Below, piece by piece: positions 1-7,282 of a DNA stretch of 16,907 nt. The notes under the pieces are model-generated. The model had not been told where the DNA came from and made no database searches. It saw only the letters and a program-made list of their open reading frames with translations. Origin of the DNA: Hellea sp. (GTDB lineage: Bacteria; Pseudomonadota; Alphaproteobacteria; Caulobacterales; Maricaulaceae). The first letter of the stretch is position 1; the number at the start of each line of letters is the position of its first letter. The stretch is taken from contig JAHDEU010000006.1 of NCBI GenBank assembly GCA_020628635.1, forward strand, positions 1-16,907, read 5' to 3'. The translations under genes were made by a program, and so were the position numbers.

Positions 1-11
1 CAAGCCGGCGA

Positions 12-59
12 GAGGCGAGTATTTATAAGATTTCGCCTCAGGCCGACTTGATCGGCCTG
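12..59. repeat. Two adjacent inverted repeats (tandem hairpins)
   Basis: The first stem is GAGGCGA at 12-18 with TCGCCTC at 33-39, enclosing a 14-nt AT-rich loop. The second is CAGGCCGA at 39-46 with TCGGCCTG at 52-59, around a 5-nt loop. Both stems are perfect. No T-run follows on the plus strand, so a classical intrinsic terminator is not shown. They could end a transcript entering from the left or act as a protein-binding or RNA-structure site. The AT-rich loop is unusual in this GC-rich sequence. Confidence 0.5.
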
Positions 60-175
60 CCCATGGCCCGATCTAGCGTGATGCATCCACGGTTCAGAAG
101 CGCGTTGAGCCCACATCTGGCAGGTTTTGCGGAGCTACATCCATCCCCGCCGTAGCTCGCCCATCTCGCCACCTA

Positions 176-206
176 CCCCAAATGCGCCCTTCCACACCCC
201 ACTCCC
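176..206 (-). other. Putative G-quadruplex motif on the minus strand
   Basis: The plus strand has four C-runs, at 176-179, 187-189, 197-200 and 204-206. The minus strand therefore has four G-runs of at least three, with loops of 3, 7 and 7 nt. This fits the usual G3+N1-7 pattern. It lies 44 nt upstream of the chosen Sel1-gene start, on its template strand. Whether it folds or matters is unknown. Confidence 0.4.
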
Positions 207-249
207 ATCGCCGCTTGCGTTCGCGCAACTTGCGCGCGACCATGGCGGC

Positions 250-1602
250 ATGACTGTTTCTCGCCTGGTTCTCTCCCTCTCCCTGTCCGTATCCGCCCTG
301 CTGTTTGCCGCCGTCGTGCCATCGGCCCACGCGCAAGGCGCCGACGGGCAGGCGGTCTCCGCCGCCGAACTCGACACGCTGCGCGCCAAAGCCGATGCGG
401 GCGACGCGGATGCGCAGCTGAGCCTCGGCGTGCGCTACCGCAACGGCGACGGGGTGGAGGAGGACCGCGAGCGCTCGGCCCACTACTACGGGCTGAGCGC
501 CGCTCAGGGCGATCCGCGCGCCATGGCCTATTACGGCGACGTGTTGTGGGACGGCGACGGCGTGGAGCAGGACCGCGCGAGAGCCGTCGAGATGTTCCGC
601 CGCTCGGCCGAAGCGGGCTTTGCCTATGGCCAGTTCTCCTACGGGCTTATGCTGGAGAACGGGCATCACGTGGAGGCCGATCTCGCGGCGGCCACGCAGC
701 AATACAGGCGCGGCGCGGAGCAGGGGCATGCGGCGTCGCAGCGCGCTCTGGCCAATGTATTGAGCCGGGACGAGGCCGATGAAGACGCGCTGGTGGAGGC
801 GGTCCGGTTCTACCGCCTGGCGGCCGAGCAGGGCGATGCGCGCGCGCAGAACTCGCTGGGCTATCATCATGATCTGGGCCTCGGCGTGGACAAGGACGAG
901 GCGGAGGCCATGCGCTGGTACCGGCTGGCCGCGGAGAACGGGAATTCGGACGCGCAGAACAATGTCGGCTACAACTACCGCTACGGCATCGCGGTCGAGG
1001 CCGATCTCGCCGAGGCGGCGCGCTGGTACAAGCTGGCAGCCGATCAGGGAGAAGCGCTGGCCCAGTTCAATCTCGGGCAGATGTATGACGAGGGCCTGGG
1101 CGTGGAGCAGAACGATGCGGAAGCCGTGCGCCTCTACCGTCTGGCCGCCGATCAGGGCGATGCGGACGCGCAAAACAATCTCGGCGTCGCCTATGACAAC
1201 GGGGTCGGCGTCGCGATCGACAAGACCGAAGCCGTGCGTCTCTACCGCCTCGCCGCCGAGGGCGGAAACATGGTCGGCATGTATAATTACGGGGCCAGCC
1301 TGGATATGGGCGACGGCGTCCCGGAAGACGATCGGGAGGCCGTGATCTGGTACCGCCGGTCGGCGCAAATGGGCTACGGGCTCGCGCAGAACGATCTCGG
1401 CGTGATGTATCTCGAAGGCACCGGCGTGCGCCGCAATCCCATGCAGGCCTATAAGTGGTACTTGATCGCCGCCGAACAGGAGGCGGGCCACAGCGTGGCC
1501 AACCGCGACGCGGTCAAGACGCAACTCACCCAATGGCAACGCGGCAAGGCGGAAAAGCTCGCCGCCGCCTGCATGGCGTCAGACTTCCAAGACTGCGATT
1601 AA
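250..1602 (+). CDS. Exported Sel1-like repeat (SLR) protein
   Basis: The 450-residue product starts with a Sec-type signal peptide: a hydrophobic stretch at about 5-22, then AHA before Q29 as the likely cleavage site. The ATG at 250 is preferred over an in-frame TTG at 127 because it places this signal at the N-terminus. The mature protein is almost entirely Sel1-like repeats. The conserved repeat glycine falls at 60, 96, 132, 204, 240, 276, 312, 348 and 384, with Ala168 filling the degenerate fourth unit, so ten repeats follow an exact 36-residue period. Typical units read AQNNLGVxYDNGxGV followed by AVRLYRLAAxxG. The C-terminal tail holds two cysteines (441 and 449). Sel1 repeats form alpha-solenoids that scaffold protein-protein contacts, and periplasmic ones often serve in signalling or envelope complexes. 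The specific partner cannot be read from the sequence. The gene converges on gspM with 15 nt between them. Confidence 0.9.
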   Translation: MTVSRLVLSLSLSVSALLFAAVVPSAHAQGADGQAVSAAELDTLRAKADAGDADAQLSLGVRYRNGDGVEEDRERSAHYYGLSAAQGDPRAMAYYGDVLWDGDGVEQDRARAVEMFRRSAEAGFAYGQFSYGLMLENGHHVEADLAAATQQYRRGAEQGHAASQRALANVLSRDEADEDALVEAVRFYRLAAEQGDARAQNSLGYHHDLGLGVDKDEAEAMRWYRLAAENGNSDAQNNVGYNYRYGIAVEADLAEAARWYKLAADQGEALAQFNLGQMYDEGLGVEQNDAEAVRLYRLAADQGDADAQNNLGVAYDNGVGVAIDKTEAVRLYRLAAEGGNMVGMYNYGASLDMGDGVPEDDREAVIWYRRSAQMGYGLAQNDLGVMYLEGTGVRRNPMQAYKWYLIAAEQEAGHSVANRDAVKTQLTQWQRGKAEKLAAACMASDFQDCD

Positions 1603-1617
1603 GGGGAAGGACTGCGA

Positions 1618-2067
1618 CTAGCCGCGCAGGGTGAACTGCGCGGACAGGCGGCCATTGGCGTCGCTGCTGACCACGGCGCGGTCGAGCTGGGCGGTGGTCG
1701 TTTGCAGCAGGGTCTCGAACAGGGCGTAGAGCGCTTGCGTCGGCGCGTCGTCGATCCACACGGAGAACTCGCCCTCCTCGCCGGGCTGGATGCGCGAGAT
1801 CTGGATGCCCTGGTCGCGGGCGGCCTGCAGCAGGGCGGAGCGCGTGAAGGGCTGGCGGGCGGCACTGGACGCGGGCGCGGCGCGCGCGAGCAGGGCCTGC
1901 TCGGTCTTGGCGGAGCGCAGGGCGTCGGCGGCCGCGTCGCGCGCGTCCAGCACGGGCAGGATGAGCGCGAAGACGAGGAGCAGCAGGGCCACCAGCGCGC
2001 CCAGCACGCCAAGCAGCGCACGCTCGCGCGGAACCAGACCGTCCCACCAGCTGCGGACCGCGCCCAT
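1618..2067 (-). CDS. gspM: Type II secretion system protein GspM
   Basis: The product is 149 residues with a short cytoplasmic N-terminus, one transmembrane helix at about 18-40, and a periplasmic domain that starts with a helical Ala/Arg-rich stretch and ends in a small mixed alpha/beta domain. This is the usual GspM plan and length. In known systems GspM is an inner-membrane platform protein that binds GspL and, through it, the ATPase GspE. Its ATG shares one base with the gspL stop (TGATG), so translation is probably coupled. It is the last gene of the cluster, and no gspN follows. Identity rests on position, topology and the WW near the N-terminus followed by PRER, a pattern common in GspM. 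Sequence similarity in this family is low. Confidence 0.88.
   Translation of the reverse strand: MGAVRSWWDGLVPRERALLGVLGALVALLLLVFALILPVLDARDAAADALRSAKTEQALLARAAPASSAARQPFTRSALLQAARDQGIQISRIQPGEEGEFSVWIDDAPTQALYALFETLLQTTTAQLDRAVVSSDANGRLSAQFTLRG
1622..1643. terminator. Possible bidirectional hairpin between the Sel1 gene and gspM
   Basis: A perfect 8-bp stem (CCGCGCAG at 1622-1629, CTGCGCGG at 1636-1643) with a 6-nt loop lies 19 nt after the Sel1-gene stop and inside the last codons of gspM. It is the only strong hairpin at this convergent junction. No U-run follows on either strand, so it is not a classical intrinsic terminator, and it may simply reflect the gspM coding sequence. Confidence 0.35.
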
Positions 2068-3092
2068 CAGCTCGCGCCCTCGATGGCCAGCGCGGCATCG
2101 CCGATGAAGCGGCCATTCTGCTCGCGCACGCCGCCGGTCGTGAACTGCACGCCGGGGAGCGACGCGAAGCTTGCCTCCAGCGCGGTGGCGGCGTCGAAAT
2201 CGGGATAGACCAGCCGCAGGCGCAGCACGCCGTCGCGCGCTTCCCAGGACAGGCGCTCGACCTCGATGGCGGGATGGGCGGAGGCGGCGGTGAACAGCGC
2301 CTGGCTGAGCTGCAGGAAGCGCGCGTCATCCGCCGCGCCGCTCGGCAGCTGTGCCGGGCTGGCGGGCGCGGGCTGGCCGGTGCGGGTCTCGTAGAGCGCG
2401 CGGGCGTCGGCGCGGATCGTGTCGGCCTGGGCCTGCACAGCGCGGGCGTCCGACAGCGCGAGGCCGAGCGACAGTCCGGCGCAGGCGAGGGCGGTGGCCG
2501 CGACCGCGCTCCAGCGGCCCAGCGAAAGCTTGGCGCGGCGGCGATAGGGTCCGGACCGCAGGTCGAGCGTGTCGCCGGAGTCCAGCCGCGCGAACACGGC
2601 GTCGCGCAAGGTGTCGTCGGCCAGGGGCGCGGGCCGCACCTCGCTCCAGTCGGCATCCACAGCATAACCCATCGGGCCGGGAAACACGACGCGGTCCAGC
2701 AGGGCGACGGGTTCCTCGCCCAGCCCTTGGAGCGCGTCGAAGTCGGCGACCACGCGCACCGGACCCAAGGCGGTGGCGGCCTCCATCACCTCCGGCGCAA
2801 CAGCCAGCGTGGCAGCGGGGCTTCCGGGGCCGAGCACGATGTGGAGCTCGGACGGGTCCGTGGAGAGCTGGTCCTCCTGCGCGAAGCGCGCGGCCGCGAG
2901 CCGGTCGGCGGATTTGAGCTTGCCGGGCAGTTCGGTCTGAAACGCGCGCACGTCCTGGCCGGGCAGCACGACGGTGAGCGGGCCGGACGCGCCGAGAGCC
3001 TCGACGGCTCCGCGCACGGCCTCGCCCGCGCGGCGCAGCAGCAGCGCCTCGCCGCCGGGCTGGCTGGGCAGAAACAGCACGGTGTCGGTCAC
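2067..3092 (-). CDS. gspL: Type II secretion system protein GspL
   Basis: The 341-residue product has a cytoplasmic actin-like N-terminal domain (about 1-190), one transmembrane helix at about 194-213, and a periplasmic part ending in a ferredoxin-like domain (about 278-340). This is the GspL plan, at the short end of the family. GspL normally recruits the ATPase GspE to the inner membrane through its cytoplasmic domain and pairs with GspM through the periplasmic one. The start is GTG at 3092. It overlaps the gspK stop by 4 nt (GTGA), and the stop overlaps the gspM ATG by one base. The tail GVREQNGRFIGDAALAIEG resembles the end of the GspL periplasmic domain. Confidence 0.9.
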   Translation of the reverse strand: MTDTVLFLPSQPGGEALLLRRAGEAVRGAVEALGASGPLTVVLPGQDVRAFQTELPGKLKSADRLAAARFAQEDQLSTDPSELHIVLGPGSPAATLAVAPEVMEAATALGPVRVVADFDALQGLGEEPVALLDRVVFPGPMGYAVDADWSEVRPAPLADDTLRDAVFARLDSGDTLDLRSGPYRRRAKLSLGRWSAVAATALACAGLSLGLALSDARAVQAQADTIRADARALYETRTGQPAPASPAQLPSGAADDARFLQLSQALFTAASAHPAIEVERLSWEARDGVLRLRLVYPDFDAATALEASFASLPGVQFTTGGVREQNGRFIGDAALAIEGAS

Positions 3093-4108
3093 GGCAGCCC
3101 TCCCAAGCTCGCGGTGTCACGGGTCACGATCGGCCGGAAGGTCTCCCGGCCCCAATCGCGGTAGGATAGGCGCGGACGGTTAACGTCCAATCCCTCGAAA
3201 GCAAAGCGCCGCGCGCGGGTGATCTGCCCGAAACTCACCAGCGCCTCGATCTCCACCCGGTCTGGGGCGAAGACGATCGCGTCCGGGTTCAACTCCGGGC
3301 GCGGCTCGGACAGGGCGGGTGCGGACAGCAGCGTGTCGCGCTGGCCATAGCCGGATGCCGGGCGGTTCTCGATCAGGCTCACCGCGTCGCGGAGCGCATT
3401 GTCCCCGCCGATGATCGCGCCCAGCACGGGCGCGTGGCGGGGCTCGGCGGTCTCGATATTGAACCGCGTCGGCAGCTGCAGCGTGCCGATGCAGACATGC
3501 GGGCGCAGCGCCTGGAACATCGCTTCCGTCATGCCGTCGAGCGCGCGCAGCTCCGACTCGGATACCATCAGCGCATTGGCCGTGCGGTGGGGCAGGGGGC
3601 GGGAGAGATAGACGCCGTCTTCCGCGCCGCCCGGCAGGCTCACGCTGTCCGCATCCGACCAGTCGGTCGCCACCGCCGCCATGCGTTCGCCCAGAAAGCG
3701 GTCGTTCCACACGATCCCCATCAGGCGGCCGAGCTGTTCGGTGGCCTGCGCATTGGCCCGCCCGCCCGCATCGGCGAGGTCCGAGAGACGAAAGCAATGG
3801 GTGCCGTCGCGCATGACGGCCGTGATGGCACCGTTCTCGAAAGGCAGCACGATGGGCTCGGCCGTGGTGAGCAGGCGGTTGATCTGCGGGCCTTCCAGGT
3901 CTGCGAGCTGGTCGATCTGGTAGCGGGCGAACTGTTCGGCCCCGTCCGCATAGAGGTCGGCTTGGGCCATGTCGCGGGCGGTCGTCGCGCGCTCGACGGA
4001 CAGGCGCAGCGTGGCGAGCAGGGCGATGGCGACCGCACTCATCAGGCTCAGCACCAGCAGGGTGGCGAGCAGGACCGTGCCGTCCTCATCTGTCGTGCGC
4101 TCAACCAA
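3089..4108 (-). CDS. gspK: Type II secretion minor pseudopilin GspK
   Basis: With a TTG start at 4108 the product is 339 residues. A class III prepilin-like signal ends at Gly10 and is followed by a hydrophobic helix (about 11-34). As in other GspK proteins, position +5 of the mature protein is not glutamate (here Ala15). The large C-terminal domain includes an ELRAL-GM segment (about 187-193) and FNIETAEP (216-223), which match conserved GspK regions. GspK caps the pseudopilus tip with GspI and GspJ. The frame stays open further upstream, to 4351, but that stretch overlaps gspJ and would put 81 residues before the signal, so I rejected it. No ATG or GTG is available between the gspJ stop and the signal. 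The TTG overlaps the gspJ end by 8 nt. Confidence 0.88.
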   Translation of the reverse strand: MVERTTDEDGTVLLATLLVLSLMSAVAIALLATLRLSVERATTARDMAQADLYADGAEQFARYQIDQLADLEGPQINRLLTTAEPIVLPFENGAITAVMRDGTHCFRLSDLADAGGRANAQATEQLGRLMGIVWNDRFLGERMAAVATDWSDADSVSLPGGAEDGVYLSRPLPHRTANALMVSESELRALDGMTEAMFQALRPHVCIGTLQLPTRFNIETAEPRHAPVLGAIIGGDNALRDAVSLIENRPASGYGQRDTLLSAPALSEPRPELNPDAIVFAPDRVEIEALVSFGQITRARRFAFEGLDVNRPRLSYRDWGRETFRPIVTRDTASLGGLP

Positions 4109-4742
4109 GGGACGGCACTCGGAAGAGATGGCGCGTCGTGGTCCCGTCGGCGTGGGAAAGCTCCACGTCGATCGCGACAGACTGCCCGCCCTGCTGCTGT
4201 GCGATCTCGGCTGCGCGGTGCGGGGCGAAGAAATTGGGGTCGGTCGCGGTGAGGCGGCGCGCGCTTGGAAAGACCAGCTCGACCCGCATCGCGTCCACGC
4301 CGTCCAGCACGACGCGGTCGCGCGGCGGCTCGACCAATGCGGGGTTCTCATGCGGCAGGAAGGCGCGGATCAGTTGCCCGTTCTCCACGCGCCACTCCAC
4401 GCGCTGCAGGTCGCCCCGCGCCGCGTCCCCGCCCGGATTGGGCCGCGCGCGACGGGTCAGCGGCAGCGTGCCGGGCGTGTAGGTGACAGACTGCGTGCGG
4501 AGCATGCCGCCCAGCCCGTCGCGGTTCGGGCGCGGCGTGATCGCGGCGACATCGTCCGCCATCAGCCGGCGCATGGCGACCAGCGGCGCGATCTCGGACA
4601 GCCGCGCCTCGGACCGCTCCCGCGCGTCCAAGGTCGCCGACAGCGCGATGAACCCCGCCACGCTGATCAGCGAGAAGATGAACAGCGAGACCAGCACTTC
4701 GACCAGGGTGAAGCCGCTCTCCGATGTCGCATGGGCGCTCAC
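4101..4742 (-). CDS. gspJ: Type II secretion minor pseudopilin GspJ
   Basis: The 213-residue product has a textbook type IV pilin-like N-terminus. Its prepilin peptidase site lies between Gly10 and Phe11 in the sequence SGFTLVEVLVSL, with the conserved Glu at +5 (Glu15), followed by a hydrophobic helix to about residue 33. The length and the polar C-terminal domain fit GspJ, a member of the I-J-K(-H) tip complex. The GTG start at 4742 overlaps the gspI stop by 4 nt (GTGA). Longer in-frame extensions run through gspI and were rejected. The GspJ assignment comes from gene order between gspI and gspK, and from size. Confidence 0.88.
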   Translation of the reverse strand: MSAHATSESGFTLVEVLVSLFIFSLISVAGFIALSATLDARERSEARLSEIAPLVAMRRLMADDVAAITPRPNRDGLGGMLRTQSVTYTPGTLPLTRRARPNPGGDAARGDLQRVEWRVENGQLIRAFLPHENPALVEPPRDRVVLDGVDAMRVELVFPSARRLTATDPNFFAPHRAAEIAQQQGGQSVAIDVELSHADGTTTRHLFRVPSLG

Positions 4743-5152
4743 TGAGGCTCGTCCTCGGTCACGTCGTCCGCCGGACGGCGCGGCTCGCGCGGCGGCTGCT
4801 CGCGGCGGAAGGCGCGACGGCTGGCGACCACAGTCTCGGACCCTTCCTGGCGCACGGTGACGTTGACCTCGAAAAAGCGCGGCAGCTCGGTCTGGGTGGT
4901 GACGGTCTGCGTGGAGAAGCGGATGCCGCCGCTCGTGGCCGCGGCGTCCACGCTCACCTCGCGGATGGGCTCCAGCCCGGCGATGACCACGGCATTGTCG
5001 GCGACGAACCCCGCATGGGTGCGCAGCTCCAGCTGCGACGTGCCGCGCACGGCGAGGGTGGCGGCGCGTTGCAGGCCGATGATGGCGACGCTGAAAATGG
5101 CGAGGCTGACCAGCACCTCGACCAGGGTGAAACCGTTCTCGCGCGCGCTCAC
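4739..5152 (-). CDS. gspI: Type II secretion minor pseudopilin GspI
   Basis: The 137-residue product begins with a short leader and the site NG/FTLVEVLVSL. Cleavage is expected after Gly7, with Glu12 at +5. The mature protein is a pilin-like helix plus a small globular domain, which is the usual GspI size. The C-terminal tail is rich in Arg, Pro, Asp and Glu. The GTG start at 5152 overlaps the gspH stop by 4 nt (GTGA), and the stop overlaps the gspJ start in the same way. GspI is thought to nucleate the pseudopilus tip complex with GspJ and GspK. Confidence 0.88.
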   Translation of the reverse strand: MSARENGFTLVEVLVSLAIFSVAIIGLQRAATLAVRGTSQLELRTHAGFVADNAVVIAGLEPIREVSVDAAATSGGIRFSTQTVTTQTELPRFFEVNVTVRQEGSETVVASRRAFRREQPPREPRRPADDVTEDEPQ

Positions 5153-5623
5153 CGCTCCACCTCGCGCGTGAACCGTCCGCGTGCGTCGGGCGACAGCACA
5201 TAGGTCGCGTCCGGCCCCCGCATGGAAACCACCAGCTCCGGCACGTCTCCGTAAGGCTCGAACCGGTAGGCGGGCGTTGCGTCCTCCGTCAGCTTGACCC
5301 GCACGTCTCCAGCTCGGACCTCCACGCGCGCATCCTCCGGCCAGGGCAGCGCGGCCCGCTCCACCCACTGCACGCCGTCATGGGCGTAGAGCGACAGGCC
5401 GTCTGTCGAAGCCCCCAGCGCGCGGATCTCGCCCGCCAGCGCGGCATCGTCGAAGCTGCAGCTGCGCGGCCATGCGCGCCGTGTCGCGGTCGGTGCGCGT
5501 GGGGCCGTCAGGGCGGCTCGCGATGACGGCGCCGACCATGAGGCTCATAATGGCGAGCACGGTCAGCAGCTCGACCAGCGAGAAGCCGGAGTCGTTGCTT
5601 ATGTCAGAGCTGCCAATTGCCAA
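5149..5623 (-). pseudogene. gspH: gspH (minor pseudopilin), interrupted by a frameshift
   Basis: The N-terminal part reads from a likely TTG at 5623 through a prepilin site (Gly13/Phe14, SGFSLVELLTVL, Glu18 at +5) and a hydrophobic helix. It then hits TGA at 5380-5378, after 81 codons. From about 5460 the next frame reads a GspH-like globular domain (SFDDAALAGEIRALG... DGLSLYAHDGVQW... YRFEPYG) down to TGA at 5149-5151, meeting gspI. Joining the two by skipping one base, or restoring two, near 5456-5463 gives about 157 residues, the normal GspH length. The shift could lie anywhere in 5381-5562 by frame logic, but family resemblance points to the CAGCTGCAGCTT stretch. It is either a real mutation or a sequencing/assembly error. 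No slippery heptamer supports programmed shifting. The TTG start overlaps gspG by 20 nt. Confidence 0.82.
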
Positions 5624-6068
5624 TGTCGGCGTCCTGGCCTTCCCCGCCCTCGCGGCCATCCGCGCCGTAGGACAGGATATCGTAGGCCCCGTTCTGGCCC
5701 GGATTGCGGTAGATATAGGGGTTGCCCCACGGGTCGTTCTGGATGCGGCGGACATAGCCTTCGGCTGGAAACTTGGCCGCGTCCACGCCGGACGGCGCTT
5801 CGACCAGCGCGTTCAGCCCGTCCTGTTCCTCGGGCAAGCGAAAATGGTCCAGCCGGTAGAGGCCCAGCGCGGTCTCGAACTGCGCAATGTCGGAGCGGGC
5901 CTTGGTGATGTTGGCATCGCCCAGCCGCGGCAGCACGGCCAGCGCCACTCCGCCCGCCAGCAGGCCGATGATCGCCATGGTGACCAGAACTTCGGTCAGG
6001 GTGAAACCGGCCTCAAGGTCATAGCCGCGTTCGTCTTCGTCTCTCGTTTCAGGCACTTGCGTCTCCAT
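5604..6068 (-). CDS. gspG: Type II secretion major pseudopilin GspG
   Basis: The 154-residue product has a prepilin peptidase site after Gly21 (AGFTLTEVLV, Glu26 at +5), then the hydrophobic helix that packs the pseudopilus core. The C-terminal domain has the GspG signature: LP-EEQDGLNALVE, then NDPWGNPYIYRNPG and ILSYGADGREGGEGQDADIGNW. The aspartates near the end correspond to the calcium-binding loop typical of GspG. Mature length (133 residues) is normal. The 21-residue leader is long and acidic. The ATG at 6068 shares one base with the gspF stop (TGATG). GspG polymerises into the piston-like pseudopilus driven by GspE and GspF. Confidence 0.97.
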   Translation of the reverse strand: METQVPETRDEDERGYDLEAGFTLTEVLVTMAIIGLLAGGVALAVLPRLGDANITKARSDIAQFETALGLYRLDHFRLPEEQDGLNALVEAPSGVDAAKFPAEGYVRRIQNDPWGNPYIYRNPGQNGAYDILSYGADGREGGEGQDADIGNWQL

Positions 6069-7279
6069 CAGAAGGACAGCGTGTTGAGCTGCAATATGGG
6101 CAGGAAGATAGCGGCTGCGATGAGCAGCACAATCCCGCCCAGCAGGATGATGATCAGCGGCTCCAAGAGGCTGAGGAACACGCCCGTCGCCGCCTCGAAC
6201 TCGCCCTCCAGATAGTCGGCGGATTTGGCGAACATGGTGCCTGTGTCGCCCGCCCGCTCGCCGCCCAGCACCATCTGCACGACGAGAGGCGGGAAGACGC
6301 CCGTGGCCTTCAGCGCGGCCGAAATCGCCGTGCCCTCGCGCACCCGCGCCGCCGCATCGCCGACGGCTGCGTTCATCACGGAGTTCGACAGGGTGTGGCG
6401 CGCGGTCTCCATGGCGGACAGCGCGGGCGTTCCGGCATCGATCAGCCCGGCAATGGTGCGCGAAAACCGCGCCGCTTCGAGATTGCGGATGATGCGCCCC
6501 AGCACGGGCAGGCGCAGCTTGAACCCGTCCCAGGCCGCGCGCCCCGGACCGCGACGCCAGACGTGGAAGGCGGCATAGAGCACGGCCAGCCCGATCAGCA
6601 GAAATAGCCCGTTGGCCTTCAGGAAATCGGAGGCGGCGATGGTGGCGCGGGTCAGGGCGGGCAACTCCTCGCCCAAGACAGTGAACTGCTCGGCCACCTT
6701 GGGCACGACCAGGGTGAGCAGGATCACGGTCACGATCAGCGCGACCACCATCAGCAGAACCGGATAGACCACCGCGCCCAGCACCTTGCGGCGGATGGCG
6801 TCGCTGGCCTCCATGTCGTCGGCGCGGCGCTCCAGGACCGGCCCGAGCTGTCCCGACGTTTCGCCCGCCGCCGTCACGGCCGTGAAGAGCGGGTCGAACA
6901 CTTTAGGGTGGCCCGCCAGTGCTTCGGAAAGCCGCGCGCCCTCCATGACGCGGGACCTTGCGTCCAGCAACACGCCGCGCAGGCGGGAGCGCTCGAACTG
7001 CAGCGCGGTGATGCGCAAGGCTTCCTCCACGGGCGTGGCTGCGCTGATGAGAATGGAGAGCTGGCGTGCTGCGCGGGTGATGTGCGCGCGCTTGATGCGG
7101 GACTTGCCCGCAGCCTCATCGCTGTCCTTTGCCTTGCCCTGGCGGGACGCGCGCATCTCCACCGGCGTCAGCCTGCGCGCCCGCAGCTGGTCCCGAGCCG
7201 CCCGCGCCGACTCCGCCATCAGCGTGCCCGTGCGGCGCGTCCCGGCGCTGTCGATGGCGGCGTAGTCGAAGGCTTCCAT
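6068..7279 (-). CDS. gspF: Type II secretion inner-membrane platform protein GspF
   Basis: The 403-residue product has the GspF/PilC layout. Two repeated cytoplasmic T2SSF domains (about 68-190 and 270-392) alternate with three membrane helices, at about 168-193, 222-240 and 368-395. Typical motifs include the segment around AAGETSGQLGPVLERRAD (137-154) and its second copy around GGERAGDTGTMF (339-350). GspF is the rotating or anchoring platform that couples ATP hydrolysis by GspE to pseudopilus assembly. The ATG at 7279 has no clear Shine-Dalgarno sequence, because the 149 nt upstream is a palindromic element rather than gspE coding sequence. It is the only non-overlapping junction in the cluster. 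Confidence 0.97.
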   Translation of the reverse strand: MEAFDYAAIDSAGTRRTGTLMAESARAARDQLRARRLTPVEMRASRQGKAKDSDEAAGKSRIKRAHITRAARQLSILISAATPVEEALRITALQFERSRLRGVLLDARSRVMEGARLSEALAGHPKVFDPLFTAVTAAGETSGQLGPVLERRADDMEASDAIRRKVLGAVVYPVLLMVVALIVTVILLTLVVPKVAEQFTVLGEELPALTRATIAASDFLKANGLFLLIGLAVLYAAFHVWRRGPGRAAWDGFKLRLPVLGRIIRNLEAARFSRTIAGLIDAGTPALSAMETARHTLSNSVMNAAVGDAAARVREGTAISAALKATGVFPPLVVQMVLGGERAGDTGTMFAKSADYLEGEFEAATGVFLSLLEPLIIILLGGIVLLIAAAIFLPILQLNTLSF

Positions 7280-7282
7280 GGG

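Larger units (their letters stand above)
1..249. other. Non-coding leader upstream of the Sel1-repeat gene
   Basis: I find no convincing gene here. The only in-frame extension of the downstream gene would start at a TTG at 127 and would place a proline- and serine-rich stretch before a clear signal peptide, so I treat it as non-coding. The segment holds two adjacent inverted repeats at 12-59, a pyrimidine-rich, G-poor tract at about 137-213 whose opposite strand fits a G-quadruplex pattern, and a small UUCG-type hairpin at 215-228. I see no confident sigma-70 promoter. Confidence 0.6.

Noticed and set aside
127..249. TTG-initiated 41-residue extension of the Sel1-repeat protein
   Set aside because: It would bury the signal peptide behind a proline-rich stretch that overlaps the hairpin and C-run region. 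The ATG at 250 is better.
94..1539. Long minus-strand open frame opposite the Sel1-repeat gene
   Set aside because: It is a mirror of a repetitive GC-rich gene. The plus frame has a signal peptide and clear Sel1 repeats, while the minus product resembles no family.
5440..5480. Programmed ribosomal frameshift in gspH
   Set aside because: No slippery heptamer, internal Shine-Dalgarno or downstream pseudoknot was recognised, and gspH is not known to use frameshifting. Mutation or sequencing error is simpler.
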